NCBI RefSeq assembly: GCF_011045165.1 | Contig: NZ_JAAKZI010000005.1 | Coordinates: forward strand, 1-64,000 | Direction: 5' to 3' | Source of the DNA: Arthrobacter silviterrae | GTDB lineage: Bacteria > Actinomycetota > Actinomycetes > Actinomycetales > Micrococcaceae | Length of the DNA: 64,000 bases | Shown here: positions 25,050-33,902 of the stretch, piece after piece | Layout of the letters: every line of letters starts with the position of its first letter | Position numbering within the stretch: the first letter of the stretch is position 1 | Program-made: the position numbers and the translations under genes | The notes under the pieces: generated by a model | Database searches by the model: none | Seen by the model: only the letters and a program-made list of their open reading frames with translations | Told to the model about the DNA's origin: nothing

Positions 25050-26603
25050 TCAGTGGGTGCTGGCCACGGCGATCGGCTCGCCGGAGACATCCTCAAACCG
25101 CCGGTTCCGCCCGGCCAGGAAGTAGTAGAGCACGGCTGCGATGCCGGCGCCGAAGAACCAGGAGAAGTCCGCGATGTTGTGGAAGAACGGCACCAGGCCG
25201 AACACAATGGAGATGACGGCGGCGGGAACGAAGGCGACGATGGCCCGGGGATTGACGCCCTGCTGGTAGAAGTACGGGCTGGAATCCTGCAGCGTGTAGA
25301 GGGCCGGAACATTGACCTGGGCCTTGCGGATAAGCCAATAGTCCACCATGATGATGCCGAACAGCGGCCCCAGCAGGGCACCGAGCCCGCCCAGGAAATA
25401 CAGGATGACCACGGGGTTGTTGTACAGGTTCCAGGGCAGGATCACCAGTCCGATGACGGCGGAAATCAGGCTGGCCCGGGCAAAGTTGAGGTGCTTGGGG
25501 AAGAAGTTGTTCAGGGCATACACCGGTGCCACAAAGTTGGCCATCATGTTCACCGCGATGGTCAGCACCAGCAGGGCGAGGCTGGCCAACAGCACCAGAA
25601 CCGTGTTGGGGATGGCCTCGACCACGTCCGACGGGCTGGTGATGATGTGGCCGTTGATCTTGAACTGGGCCCCGGCCATGACCACGGCGATGATGCCGAA
25701 GAGCATGGTGTTGACAGGTATCCCCCAGAGGTTGCCCCGGACGATGGACCCGCGTGACTTGGACGCGCGGGTGAAGTCACAGAAGTTGAGCACGAAGGTG
25801 CCGTAGATGGTCACCCAAAGGGCCGCGCCGCCGAAGATGCTGCGCCACATGGCTCCCCCGGCAAGGGGCTTGTTCGTGGAGAAGGAAATGGACATCCCGG
25901 CCTGGAAGAACATCCACACCGCCAGGGCAATCAGCGTGAACAGGACCACGGGCCCGGCAAAGACTTCGTACTTGCGGATCATGTCCATGCCGTAGCGGAC
26001 AATCACCACCTGGATGATCCACAGGACGATGAAGGAGATCCAGCCAAGCGTCGACAGGCCCAGGAACGAGTTGTGGTCCAGCCGCCCCAGGCCCGGGTCA
26101 ACGGCAATCACCATGACGCGCAGCACCAGCGTGGCCAGGTAGGTCTGGATGCCAAACCAGACGACGGCGACGGCTCCGCGGATGGCCGCCGGAAGCTGGG
26201 CGCCGCGGATGCCGAAGGCGATCCGGCTCATGACGGGGAACGGCACCCCTGTCTTGTGCCCCATGAAGCCCGAATATGTCAGCAGGAAGAACAGCAGCGT
26301 GGCGCCAATGGCCAGTGCGAGCAGGACCTGCCACGCCCCGAGGCCAAGGGCAAAGAGGCCCAGGATGAAGCCGTAGTTCCCCAGGCTGTGCACGTCGTTG
26401 GCCCAGAGGGCAAAGATGCTGTAGGACGTCCAGTGCCGCCCTTCCCTCTTGGTCGGCGCCAGGTCCTGGTTGTAGAGGGTGGCACTGATCCGGGGCAGTC
26501 CGGGAACTTCGCCGCTGGGCGGATAGTGGAGGATGTGGTCCACGTGGTGGTGGCCGTGGCCGTCGTCCTTTTGCTGCAGGGGGGCGGCAGGTTCGTTTTT
26601 CAT
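25050..26603 (-). CDS. NCS1 family cytosine/allantoin/hydantoin-type transporter
   Basis: 517-residue nucleobase-cation symporter-1 protein with 12 membrane segments. The N terminus is His-rich (DGHGHHHVDHILHYPP). Family features include LYNQDLAPTKREGRHW before segment 1, ALWANDVHSLGNYGF in segment 1 and the FCDFTRASKS loop. NCS1 members bring in uracil, cytosine, allantoin, hydantoins or thiamine; which one cannot be told here. ATG 26603 is chosen over a GTG at 26621; neither has a Shine-Dalgarno. The upstream AT-rich region has nested inverted repeats and is the likely regulator site. Confidence 0.9.
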   Translation of the reverse strand: MKNEPAAPLQQKDDGHGHHHVDHILHYPPSGEVPGLPRISATLYNQDLAPTKREGRHWTSYSIFALWANDVHSLGNYGFILGLFALGLGAWQVLLALAIGATLLFFLLTYSGFMGHKTGVPFPVMSRIAFGIRGAQLPAAIRGAVAVVWFGIQTYLATLVLRVMVIAVDPGLGRLDHNSFLGLSTLGWISFIVLWIIQVVIVRYGMDMIRKYEVFAGPVVLFTLIALAVWMFFQAGMSISFSTNKPLAGGAMWRSIFGGAALWVTIYGTFVLNFCDFTRASKSRGSIVRGNLWGIPVNTMLFGIIAVVMAGAQFKINGHIITSPSDVVEAIPNTVLVLLASLALLVLTIAVNMMANFVAPVYALNNFFPKHLNFARASLISAVIGLVILPWNLYNNPVVILYFLGGLGALLGPLFGIIMVDYWLIRKAQVNVPALYTLQDSSPYFYQQGVNPRAIVAFVPAAVISIVFGLVPFFHNIADFSWFFGAGIAAVLYYFLAGRNRRFEDVSGEPIAVASTH

Positions 26604-26677
26604 GGATGGTGGACCAATCACTCGCGGGAGGCCTCGACATTGAGGCTACACAAAAGTGTAAGACGCATCACTAACTT

Positions 26678-26711
26678 TTCGCAATAAGATATTCCATTTT
26701 CATATCGCGAA
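26678..26711. promoter_or_regulatory. Nested inverted repeat upstream of NCS1 gene
   Basis: TTCGC (26678-26682) pairs with GCGAA (26707-26711), and GATAT (26688-26692) with ATATC (26702-26706). The segment is markedly AT-rich against its surroundings. It lies about 75 bases before the transporter start and probably binds a local or pathway regulator. Confidence 0.55.
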
Positions 26712-26744
26712 ATAAGTTGTTCCGCGGACGCTGCCGCCACACCG

Positions 26745-27368
26745 TCAGGCGGAGAGTGCCTTGACGATGTGCGGCAGGAGCGCCCGGAAGGCATGGCCGC
26801 GGTGGCTGATGGCGTTCTTTTCCGCTGGCGTCAGTTCGGCGCAGGAGACATCCATGCCCAGCGGCTGCACAATGGGGTCGTAGCCGAAACCGCCGGCGCC
26901 GCGCGGCTCCGCCAACAGGGTACCCTCCAGGAAGCCCTCCTCCACTGCGTCGTGGCTCCCGTCCGGGCTGGCCAGCGCGGCGGCGCAGACAAACCGTGCA
27001 CCGCGGTGGGCGGGACCGATGTCGGACAGCTGGGCCAGCAGCAGTTCCAGGTTCGCCGCGTCGTTGCCGTGTTTCCCGGCCCAGCGGGCGGAGAAGATGC
27101 CGGGAGCGCCTCCCAGGACGTCGACGGCCAGGCCGGAGTCGTCCGCAATGGCCAGGACCCCGGTGAATCGTGCCACCTCGTGCGCCTTCAGCCGCGCATT
27201 CTCGGCGAAGGTGACCCCTGTTTCGGCGACGTCGGGCGCCTGGAGTGCACCGGCGTCGACCACGTCCGTGTCCACGTCCAGGCCCGGCACCTGGCCGCGG
27301 AGCAGTTCCCGCAGCTCCCGCAGTTTGCCCTGGTTGTGTGTGGCCAGGACCAGTTTCGGCGCGGGCAT
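26745..27368 (-). CDS. rdgB: dITP/XTP pyrophosphatase (RdgB/HAM1)
   Basis: 207-residue house-cleaning enzyme that hydrolyses deaminated purine nucleoside triphosphates such as dITP and XTP to monophosphates. It starts with the substrate loop LATHNQGKLRELRELL, carries ADDSGLAVDVLGGAPGIFSARWAG near residue 75 and ends with ISHRGHAFRALLP. Length is normal. Its ATG overlaps the rph stop by one base (TAATG), so the two are coupled; rph-rdgB pairing is widely conserved. Confidence 0.95.
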   Translation of the reverse strand: MPAPKLVLATHNQGKLRELRELLRGQVPGLDVDTDVVDAGALQAPDVAETGVTFAENARLKAHEVARFTGVLAIADDSGLAVDVLGGAPGIFSARWAGKHGNDAANLELLLAQLSDIGPAHRGARFVCAAALASPDGSHDAVEEGFLEGTLLAEPRGAGGFGYDPIVQPLGMDVSCAELTPAEKNAISHRGHAFRALLPHIVKALSA

Positions 27369-28114
27369 TATGCCCCGAGCGTTTCGCGCTGGATCTGCGC
27401 CAGCTGCGACGTGCCGATCAGGGCCAGGTCCAGCAGCTTGTTGAGTTCCTCGCGGTCAAACGGGGCGCCTTCGGCCGTGCCCTGGACCTCCACAAACTTG
27501 CCGGAGCCGGTGACCACCACGTTCATGTCGGTTTCGGCGCGCACGTCCTCCACATAGGGCAGGTCCAGCATGGGGACGCCGTCGATGATGCCCACGGAGA
27601 TGGCGGAGACCGTGTCAATGAGGGGCTCGGCATTCTTGGCGATGAGCTTGTGCTCCTTCGCATAGCGGACGGCGTCGGCCAGGGCCACATAGGCTCCGGT
27701 GATCGCGGCCGTGCGGGTGCCGCCGTCGGCCTGGAGGACATCGCAGTCCAGCACAATGGTGTTCTCGCCCAGCGCCTTGGTGTCGATGATGGAGCGAAGG
27801 GAGCGGCCGATCAGGCGGGAGATCTCGTGGGTGCGCCCGCCGATCTTGCCCTTGACGGATTCGCGCGAGTTGCGGGTGTTGGTGGCCCGGGGCAGCATGG
27901 CGTACTCGGCGGTGACCCAGCCCGTGCCCTCACCCTTGAGCCAGCGCGGAACACCGGCGGTCAGCGAGGCGGTGCACAGCACACGGGTGTTGCCGAACTC
28001 GATCAAGGCCGAGCCCTCGGCCTGCTTGGACCAGCCGCGGGTGATGGAGATGTCGCGCAGTTGGTCGGTGGCGCGGCCGTCGGCGCGCTGGATTGCAGTC
28101 TCGCTAGTAGTCAT
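27368..28114 (-). CDS. rph: Ribonuclease PH
   Basis: 248-residue phosphorolytic 3'-5' exoribonuclease that trims tRNA 3' ends. Visible features: [19 protein letters not shown] at the N terminus, [11 protein letters not shown], the phosphate-site region RGSMA-like [54 protein letters not shown], and the C-terminal [24 protein letters not shown] box ends 6 bases before the ATG at 28114, so the rph-rdgB message may be leaderless. Confidence 0.96.
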   Translation of the reverse strand: MTTSETAIQRADGRATDQLRDISITRGWSKQAEGSALIEFGNTRVLCTASLTAGVPRWLKGEGTGWVTAEYAMLPRATNTRNSRESVKGKIGGRTHEISRLIGRSLRSIIDTKALGENTIVLDCDVLQADGGTRTAAITGAYVALADAVRYAKEHKLIAKNAEPLIDTVSAISVGIIDGVPMLDLPYVEDVRAETDMNVVVTGSGKFVEVQGTAEGAPFDREELNKLLDLALIGTSQLAQIQRETLGA

Positions 28115-28120
28115 GGTCTA

Positions 28121-28126
28121 AGCGTA
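28121..28126 (-). promoter_or_regulatory. Putative -10 box of rph-rdgB
   Basis: TACGCT on the minus strand, 6 bases before the rph ATG; no Shine-Dalgarno. Confidence 0.4.
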
Positions 28127-28146
28127 GACGCAAAACAGGTGCCGCC

Positions 28147-28169
28147 CCGGCGGTGGGAGGAGCCGCCGG
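28147..28169 (-). terminator. Hairpin after the small membrane protein gene
   Basis: CCGGCGG and CCGCCGG form a 7-bp stem around a 9-base loop just past the stop of the gene ending at 28178. Confidence 0.4.
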
Positions 28170-28177
28170 GCGGGGCG

Positions 28178-28717
28178 TCAGCGGCCCTTGTTGGCCAGCT
28201 TGTATGCCTTCGTGTCTGCAAAGTACCGGGAACCGGGCTGGATGAAGCACAGGATGATCGCGGCAATGCCGGCCAGCACCTGCAGGATGGTGAAGATGCC
28301 CGCGGGCATGCTCATGTTGGCCAGCTGCGTGAGTGAAACCACCGCCAGGACCAGGCCGGTGATCCGCGCCCAGCCGGCTCCCTTGTTGATGAACAGGCCG
28401 ATGATCACATAGAGGACCACGGCGACGACGGCGACAGCTATGGCCACACCAATGGCGGTGGCGATCCCGATCGACACCATGTCCGTGGCGTTCGTGCCTG
28501 CCGGCAGCTTCTGCTTGGCAATGGTGTCCGACATGGTCTGGCGGAACGTGCCTGAGGAAAAGTTGACTATCCCGAAGGCCACGGAGATGAGCTGCAGCAC
28601 GGCGGCGGCCAGGATGAGCTGGAAGGCCCAGCCCACCTGCTTGGGTTTAACGGGCGCGGGAACCGCGGGCTGCTGCGACCACTGGGGGTTGTAGCTGGGC
28701 ATTGGATAGTTGCTCAT
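28178..28717 (-). CDS. Four-segment membrane protein of unknown function
   Basis: 179 residues. The N terminus is Pro/Gln/Tyr-rich (YPMPSYNPQWSQQPAVPAP), as in many actinobacterial small membrane proteins. Four hydrophobic segments follow near residues 32-55, 85-110, 118-135 and 140-165. No enzyme motif is seen. ATG 28717 has AAGGA 8 bases upstream. The upstream gap to the MBL gene on the same strand suggests its own promoter. Confidence 0.7.
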   Translation of the reverse strand: MSNYPMPSYNPQWSQQPAVPAPVKPKQVGWAFQLILAAAVLQLISVAFGIVNFSSGTFRQTMSDTIAKQKLPAGTNATDMVSIGIATAIGVAIAVAVVAVVLYVIIGLFINKGAGWARITGLVLAVVSLTQLANMSMPAGIFTILQVLAGIAAIILCFIQPGSRYFADTKAYKLANKGR

Positions 28718-28869
28718 GATCCTCATCCTTCGAGGGAATTCGCTCGGCGGTGCCGCCACTGCATGCGCGGCACCGCCGAACACCCCCAATCCTCGTGCAT
28801 CGACAGTTCCGACACTATCGGAGCGTGGGCCAATCCAACATGATCATTTTGGATGATTCTGCAATGCCT

Positions 28870-29667
28870 TTAGATGGTGTAGTGCACGCCTGCCACTGCG
28901 GCGGACACGTCCCCCGCATAGCTTTCACGGGCTTCCGCCACCACCGTGTTGGTGTCGGTCCACACGGGGATGTGGGTCAGGAGCAGCCGCCGGACGTTGG
29001 CGCGGCTCGCGGCCTCGCCGGCCCGCTTGCCCGTCAGGTGCACGTCCTTGATGTGGTCGTCCCGCCCTTCCTCGAAGGCAGCCTCGCACAGGAACAGGTG
29101 GGCGTCCCGTGCTGCATCTTCCAGCCCCTGGCAGGCGTCGGTGTCCCCCGAATAGGCAAGCGTGATGGAGCGGTCCACGCCGGTGCCGTCAAATTCGGTG
29201 ACTTCCACCCGCAGGGCGTAGGCCTCCGGGATGGGGTGGTTGACGGAGATTGGTGTCACCTTGAAGGGGCCCACCGTCACGGGTTCGCGTTCCTGCCAAA
29301 GCTGGAAGTCAAATTCCTCGCGCATTCCGGGGTCCAGGTCAAGGCCGTAGGCGGTGGCGAGCCTGTCCGCCGTTGCGGCCGGTCCCCACACGGGGATTCG
29401 CCCGCGGTGCCAGCCGTGGGGGTTCCAGCGCACGGCCACGTGCAGGCCGCACAGGTCCATGCAATGGTCCGGGTGCAGGTGGCTGAGGAAGATCGCGTCG
29501 ATGTCTTCCAGGTCCATGTACTTTTGCACGGATCCCAGCGCCCCGCTGCCCAGGTCGATAAGCACCCGCCAGGGGCGGGTGCCGTCGTGGGCCGTGAGCA
29601 GGTAGCAGGACGCAGGCGATGCAGGCCCGGGAAAGGACCCGCTGCACCCCACTATGGTCAACTTCAT
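28870..29667 (-). CDS. MBL-fold metallohydrolase (cAMP phosphodiesterase/RNase Z-like)
   Basis: 265-residue metallo-beta-lactamase-fold enzyme. It begins [21 protein letters not shown], has the metal motif [11 protein letters not shown] near residue 60, later ligands in [10 protein letters not shown] and AYSGDTDAC, and a final His in LLLTHIPVW. The start and layout match the actinobacterial class linked to murI, related to RNase Z-like and cyclic-nucleotide phosphodiesterases. Its ATG overlaps the murI stop (ATGA). The substrate is unproven. Confidence 0.87.
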   Translation of the reverse strand: MKLTIVGCSGSFPGPASPASCYLLTAHDGTRPWRVLIDLGSGALGSVQKYMDLEDIDAIFLSHLHPDHCMDLCGLHVAVRWNPHGWHRGRIPVWGPAATADRLATAYGLDLDPGMREEFDFQLWQEREPVTVGPFKVTPISVNHPIPEAYALRVEVTEFDGTGVDRSITLAYSGDTDACQGLEDAARDAHLFLCEAAFEEGRDDHIKDVHLTGKRAGEAASRANVRRLLLTHIPVWTDTNTVVAEARESYAGDVSAAVAGVHYTI

Positions 29668-30674
29668 GTGCGTTCCCCCGTTGCATTGCCCGAAACAGCC
29701 AGTTTGCCGACACTTTCGCGCAAAACAAAATTGGAGATGTGCCGGGCTCCGCCGCCGGAGCGGGCAGCCTCGATCATCTCTGGGGTGATCCGTGCAATGG
29801 AACCGGTGGGATAGTGTGCCGAAACGTGGGTCACCTGCTCCACGCCGCGCACCTCCGGCCCCAGGAAGCGGCGCGCCAGCACGCCAAACTGCCCGGCGTC
29901 GCCGGTGGAAAGGAAGTTGTGGGAGGGGGGGTCGGTAGAAAGGCGCTCCAGGTCGTGGCTGACCAGGGCCTTGTACACGTCCTTGGCCGTTTCCTCGGCG
30001 CTGGAGACCAGGGTGACCGAATCGCCCATGACGTAGGAGATGACGCCGGTCAGCAGCGGATAGTGGGTGCAGCCCAGCACCAGCGTGTCCACGTGGGCGG
30101 CCTTCAGGGGCGCCAGGTACCGTTCGGCGGTGGAAAGCAGCTCGGGGCCGGCCGTGATGCCGGATTCCACGAAGCGCACAAAGTCCGGGCAGGCGGCCGA
30201 GGTGATGTGCAGGTTTGGTGCCGCAGCGAAAGTGTCCTCATAGGCCCGGGAGCCCACTGTCGCCTCCGTGCCGATCACCCCCACCCTGCCGGTCCGGGTG
30301 GCGGCCACAGCCCTTCGCACGGCCGGCAGGATGACTTCAATGACGGGAATGCCGTAGCGGGCCGTGTACCGTTCACGGGCGTCGCGGAGCACGGCGGCGG
30401 AGGCGGAATTGCAGGCGATGACCAGGAGCTTCACGCCGGCGTCGACCAGCTCGTCCATGACGCCGAGGGCGTTGGCCCGCACCTCGGCAATGGGCAGCGG
30501 GCCGTAGGGGCTGTTGGCGGTGTCGCCCACGTACAGGATGGATTCGTTGGGCAGCTGGTCGATGACCGCCCGGGCCACCGTCAGTCCGCCCACGCCTGAG
30601 TCAAAGATGCCGATGGCCCGTTCCGCCATGGCCTGCGGGGCGGCGGGGCTGGAGTCCGCGGGAGTTGTGCTCAT
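29664..30674 (-). CDS. murI: Glutamate racemase
   Basis: 336-residue cofactor-independent racemase that makes D-glutamate for peptidoglycan. Motifs: [30 protein letters not shown], first catalytic Cys in [12 protein letters not shown], and second in [11 protein letters not shown]. The N-terminal 15 residues and a C-terminal extension of about 60 residues lengthen it beyond the usual 260-290. ATG 30674 follows GGGA. It heads a murI-MBL unit, and murI, rph and rdgB cluster as in other actinobacteria. Confidence 0.95.
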   Translation of the reverse strand: MSTTPADSSPAAPQAMAERAIGIFDSGVGGLTVARAVIDQLPNESILYVGDTANSPYGPLPIAEVRANALGVMDELVDAGVKLLVIACNSASAAVLRDARERYTARYGIPVIEVILPAVRRAVAATRTGRVGVIGTEATVGSRAYEDTFAAAPNLHITSAACPDFVRFVESGITAGPELLSTAERYLAPLKAAHVDTLVLGCTHYPLLTGVISYVMGDSVTLVSSAEETAKDVYKALVSHDLERLSTDPPSHNFLSTGDAGQFGVLARRFLGPEVRGVEQVTHVSAHYPTGSIARITPEMIEAARSGGGARHISNFVLRESVGKLAVSGNATGERT

Positions 30675-30739
30675 GATCGTCCCAGAATAGAAGCCTGGGC
30701 GGACGGGCGGGTGCATTTGGCCCCGTCTGTTTTGTCACA

Positions 30740-30764
30740 GGCGCCCGGGCGGGGCGTGGGCGCC
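30740..30764 (-). terminator. Hairpin after the clpS-DUF2017 unit
   Basis: GGCGCCC and GGGCGCC form a perfect 7-bp stem with an 11-base GC loop, 4 bases past the DUF2017 stop. Confidence 0.45.
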
Positions 30765-30768
30765 GCCA

Positions 30769-31335
30769 TTACTTGCGGCTCTTCAGGCCCACCAGCATGG
30801 CCTGGACCAGGCTTTCCTGGAGCCAGGAGACGAAGTTGTAGACCAGGGAAAGGTAACTTTCGACGTCGTCGGCGTCGCCCCAGTCCTGGACCAGGTGGAC
30901 CCTGTCCGCGTCCTGTTCGTCGCGGATCTCCAGCCTTTCGGCGAGCACCAGCCGCACGTCGTTGAGGGCCATGGACCACAGGCGGGCGCGGTCCGCGTCC
31001 AGCACCACCTTGTCATGGTCCAGGTCCAGCGAGGCCGCCCGGAGGGCGCCAATCTTGTTTTCTCGCAGCGAGCGCTCGGTGAGCTGGCGAAACTCAAGGG
31101 CGGCACCGGCGTCGTTCTTGACTGCGTCCGGCAGCAGCCGCAACAGGGCCGGGTCCGTGGGGACGGTGGCGTCCATGTCGAGGCCGATCAACGCGGCAAG
31201 CGGGTCCTCGTGGGCCGGGGTGTCAGGTTCGAGCATGGTGATGATGTCCGCGAACAGCTTGCGCAGCAGGTCACGCTCCGCCCCTTCGAGAATGCCGGTG
31301 ATGCCCCGGCGCCCGGCAATGAAGGCCTTAGCCAC
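30769..31335 (-). CDS. DUF2017 family protein
   Basis: 188-residue soluble, helical, charged protein of the actinobacterial DUF2017 family, encoded with clpS throughout the phylum. The C terminus is hydrophobic (SYLSLVYNFVSWLQESLVQAMLVG). GTG 31335 overlaps the clpS stop by 8 bases, so translation is coupled. Context suggests a role with ClpS or the Clp protease, but no function is established from sequence. Confidence 0.88.
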   Translation of the reverse strand: MAKAFIAGRRGITGILEGAERDLLRKLFADIITMLEPDTPAHEDPLAALIGLDMDATVPTDPALLRLLPDAVKNDAGAALEFRQLTERSLRENKIGALRAASLDLDHDKVVLDADRARLWSMALNDVRLVLAERLEIRDEQDADRVHLVQDWGDADDVESYLSLVYNFVSWLQESLVQAMLVGLKSRK

Positions 31336-31633
31336 GTCCGCCGCCCTTCTGCACCGTGGCCCACAGGCCAAATCCATGCATGGCCACCACGTGGGCTTCC
31401 ATTTTCTCCTTGGCACCGCTGGCCACGGCCGACTTTCCCTCCTGGTGCACCTGCATCATCAACTTCGACGCCTTGGCCTCCGAATATCCAAAGTAGCTTT
31501 GAAAAACGTAACTGACATAGCTCATCAAGTTCACGGGATCGTTCCACACAATCAGTTCCCAGGGGACGTCCGCGGAGATGAGCTCATGCGACGAAGGGGC
31601 CCGGTCCGTTTCCGGGGCTGTGCTGACACTCAT
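31328..31633 (-). CDS. clpS: ATP-dependent Clp protease adaptor ClpS
   Basis: 101-residue N-recognin that hands N-degron proteins to the Clp unfoldase. The core shows PWELIVWNDPVNLMSYVSYVFQ with the conserved Asn-Asp, then SKLMMQVHQEGKSAV with the ligand-pocket Met and His, and EAHVVAMHGFGLWATVQK. The N-terminal 24 residues are disordered, as usual. ATG 31633 has no Shine-Dalgarno; TAGAAT lies 6 bases before it. Divergent from pncB with only 37 bases between. Confidence 0.95.
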   Translation of the reverse strand: MSVSTAPETDRAPSSHELISADVPWELIVWNDPVNLMSYVSYVFQSYFGYSEAKASKLMMQVHQEGKSAVASGAKEKMEAHVVAMHGFGLWATVQKGGGRG

Positions 31634-31639
31634 GTGTCC

Positions 31640-31663
31640 ATTCTAGTGTGGCCCCGATACAGT
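31640..31663. promoter_or_regulatory. Overlapping divergent leaderless promoters, clpS and pncB
   Basis: TAGAAT on the minus strand (31640-31645) ends 6 bases before the clpS ATG. TACAGT on the plus strand (31658-31663) ends 7 bases before the pncB GTG. Any -35 elements must overlap the other gene's promoter, so the two genes should interfere. Confidence 0.55.
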
Positions 31664-31670
31664 AAATCCC

Positions 31671-33014
31671 GTGACTACCGCATCCGGCTGGGGCCAGCCC
31701 CGCACCTCCCTGTTCACGGACCACTATGAGCTGACCATGCTCCAGGCCGCGCTTCATTCCGGCGCCGCGCACCGCCGCAGCGTCTTCGAGGCCTTCGCCC
31801 GGAGGCTGCCGGACGGCCGCCGTTACGGGGTTGTGGGGGGAACCGGCCGCCTGCTGGAGGGCCTGGAGCGGTTTCGTTTTGGCGCCCAGGAACTGGATTT
31901 TTTGGCCCGAAACGCGGTGGTGAATGACGAAACCCTGGCGTGGCTAGCCGATTTCAAGTTCTCAGGAAACGTGTACGGATATGCGGAGGGCGAACTGTAT
32001 TTCCCCAATTCCCCCATCCTTTCCATCGAATCAACCTTTGCCGAGGCCTGCATCCTGGAGACCTACGTGCTCTCCGTGCTCAACCACGACTCCGCCATCG
32101 CCTCCGCCGCATCCCGCATGATCACTGCTGCCGGTTCACGCCCCTGCATCGAGATGGGGTCCCGGCGCACCCACGAGGAATCCGCCGTGGCCGCCTCGCG
32201 TGCCGCCGTCATCGCCGGCTTCCACAGCACCTCCAACCTTGAGTGCGGCCTGCGGTATGGCGTGCTGACCCAGGGCACCGCGGCACACTCGTTTACGCTG
32301 CTGCACAACACCGAGGAGGACGCCTTCCGCGCCCAGGTGGCCTCCATGGGATCCGGCACCACGCTGCTGGTTGACACGTACGACGTCGAAGCGGCCGTCC
32401 GGAAGGCCGTCGAGATCGCGGGTCCGTCCCTGGGCGGCGTCAGGCTGGATTCCGGCGACCTGCTGGCCCAGGCGCATGAGGTCCGGGCCCTGCTCGATTC
32501 CCTCGGCAACGTCAACACCCGCATCACCGTCACCTCCGACCTTGACGAGTTTGCCATTGCCGCCCTGGCGGCGGCCCCGGTTGATTCCTACGGCGTGGGG
32601 ACGTCCCTGGTCACCGGGTCCGGGGCGCCAACGGCGTCGATGGTCTACAAGCTGGTCTCCCGCGAGGGCGACGACGGCGAATTTGTCTCCGTGGCAAAGT
32701 CCGCCAAGAACAAGGCAAGCGTTGGCGGGAAAAAGCAGGCCCTGCGCCGCCTGAACGCCCGCGGAATCGCCACTGCGGAGCTGGTGGGCATTGGCACCAT
32801 GCCTGAAAGCGACGGAAACGACAGGCCGCTGATTCAGGAGTTCATGGCCGGCGGCGTCCTGGCTCCCGGTTGGACGGGGCGCGAAGGCGTGGAGCGCGCC
32901 ACGGAACGCCATGCGGCGTCCATGGCCGAAATGCCAGGAGCCGCCCGCCGCCTCCAGCGCGGTGAGCCCGTCATCCCCACAGAATATTTTCAAGCCGCAG
33001 CTGCCCCGAACTAG
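31671..33014 (+). CDS. pncB: Nicotinate phosphoribosyltransferase
   Basis: 447-residue enzyme making nicotinate mononucleotide from nicotinate and PRPP in NAD salvage. Visible: FTDHYELTMLQAAL near the N terminus, MGSRRTHEESAVAASRAA, the GTAAHSF region that holds the autophosphorylated His in this family, VRLDSGDLLAQAHEVR and VTSDLDEFAI, and the phosphate-site end YGVGTSLVTG. GTG start; leaderless promoter. pncA follows after 49 bases on the same strand, giving a nicotinamide salvage unit that complements nadABC. Confidence 0.95.
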   Translation: MTTASGWGQPRTSLFTDHYELTMLQAALHSGAAHRRSVFEAFARRLPDGRRYGVVGGTGRLLEGLERFRFGAQELDFLARNAVVNDETLAWLADFKFSGNVYGYAEGELYFPNSPILSIESTFAEACILETYVLSVLNHDSAIASAASRMITAAGSRPCIEMGSRRTHEESAVAASRAAVIAGFHSTSNLECGLRYGVLTQGTAAHSFTLLHNTEEDAFRAQVASMGSGTTLLVDTYDVEAAVRKAVEIAGPSLGGVRLDSGDLLAQAHEVRALLDSLGNVNTRITVTSDLDEFAIAALAAAPVDSYGVGTSLVTGSGAPTASMVYKLVSREGDDGEFVSVAKSAKNKASVGGKKQALRRLNARGIATAELVGIGTMPESDGNDRPLIQEFMAGGVLAPGWTGREGVERATERHAASMAEMPGAARRLQRGEPVIPTEYFQAAAAPN

Positions 33015-33063
33015 CCCAGCCCCACCAACACAGCAATCCAGCCAATCACCGAAGGAGCACACC

Positions 33064-33684
33064 ATGGCCAAGGCACTGATCATTGTGGACGTCCAGAACG
33101 ACTTCTGCGAAGGAGGCTCGCTGGCCGTTGACGGCGGAGCCGAGCTGGCCTCGGAGATTTCCGAGCACATCAACGAAACGGCGGACTACGACTTCATTGT
33201 GGCGACGCAGGACTGGCACATTGATCCGGGAAGCCACTTCTCCGACACCCCCGACTTCATCAATAGCTGGCCCGTGCACTGTGTTGCCGGCTCCAAGGGC
33301 GCGGCCCTGCACCGAAACCTGGACACCGAGGACATCGACGCCTACTTCCGCAAGGGGCGGTACGACGCTGCGTACTCGGGCTTTGACGGGCTGTTGGCAC
33401 CGGAGGATGAAGTCATGCCGGGTGAGAGGGAAGCCCACGAGGCCGCCAACCCGGACGACGGCGAGGCTCCCGTCAGCCTGGACGACTGGCTGCGCGAGAA
33501 CGACGTCGAGGACGTGGTGGTGGTGGGAATCGCCACCGACTTCTGCGTCCGGGCCACCGCCCTGGACGCCGTCAATGCCGGCTACAACACAACAGTGTTG
33601 CGCGACTACGTGGCTGGCGTGGACGAAGACGCCAGCGAAGCGGCCCTGGACGAACTCGAGGACGCCGGCGTGGAGGTCAAGTAG
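33064..33684 (+). CDS. pncA: Nicotinamidase
   Basis: 206-residue isochorismatase-fold amidase that turns nicotinamide into nicotinate, the PncB substrate. The catalytic Asp is in IIVDVQNDFCEGGSL, metal ligands are in QDWHIDPGSHF, the Lys in FRKGRYDAAYSGF and the nucleophile Cys in GIATDFCVRATALDA. ATG 33064 has AAGGAG 8 bases upstream. Immediately after the stop begins the left REP-like repeat array. Confidence 0.95.
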   Translation: MAKALIIVDVQNDFCEGGSLAVDGGAELASEISEHINETADYDFIVATQDWHIDPGSHFSDTPDFINSWPVHCVAGSKGAALHRNLDTEDIDAYFRKGRYDAAYSGFDGLLAPEDEVMPGEREAHEAANPDDGEAPVSLDDWLRENDVEDVVVVGIATDFCVRATALDAVNAGYNTTVLRDYVAGVDEDASEAALDELEDAGVEVK

Positions 33685-33688
33685 CCGC

Positions 33689-33791
33689 GGACCGTCGGGC
33701 AGCGGGCGAGACCCGGTGGCCGGCAGCGAGCCCAGCGAGCGCGTCGAGACCCGGTGGTCGGGCAGCGAACCCCGCGAGCGCGCCGAGACCC
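33689..33791 (-). repeat. REP-like repeat array, left of the GIY-YIG gene
   Basis: Three tandem copies of a roughly 40-bp palindromic unit: a shortened one at 33689-33713, then 33714-33752 and 33752-33791. Each runs from CGGTGGYCGG through GCAGCGA and GCGAGCGCG to GAGACCC. They are in the opposite orientation to the copies at 34222-34318. The innermost end, GAGACCCTGG (33785-33794), is the exact complement of CCAGGGTCTC at 34221-34230. Confidence 0.85.
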
Positions 33792-33840
33792 TGGATTCCT
33801 TCGCGCCCCAAAGCTGGTAAGCACTACCTCTGGTGGCAAT

Positions 33841-33876
33841 CCGGGCCCGTTATCCACAATTCTGAAATTGGCCCGG
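33841..33876. promoter_or_regulatory. Hairpin with DnaA-box-like sequence before the GIY-YIG gene
   Basis: CCGGGCC (33841-33847) pairs with GGCCCGG (33870-33876), and CAATT with AATTG inside it. The left side of the loop contains TTATCCACA (33850-33858), an exact match to the classic DnaA box. The structure ends 26 bases before the GTG start. Function unknown. Confidence 0.45.
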
Positions 33877-33902
33877 AAAATAGGTCGTCCGGCAACGACA
33901 AT

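Noticed and set aside
26745-30674. A single continuous murI-to-rdgB operon
   Set aside because: Gaps of 150 and 60 bases, an own ribosome site or -10 box at 28717 and 28114 and a hairpin at 28147-28169 suggest separate units.
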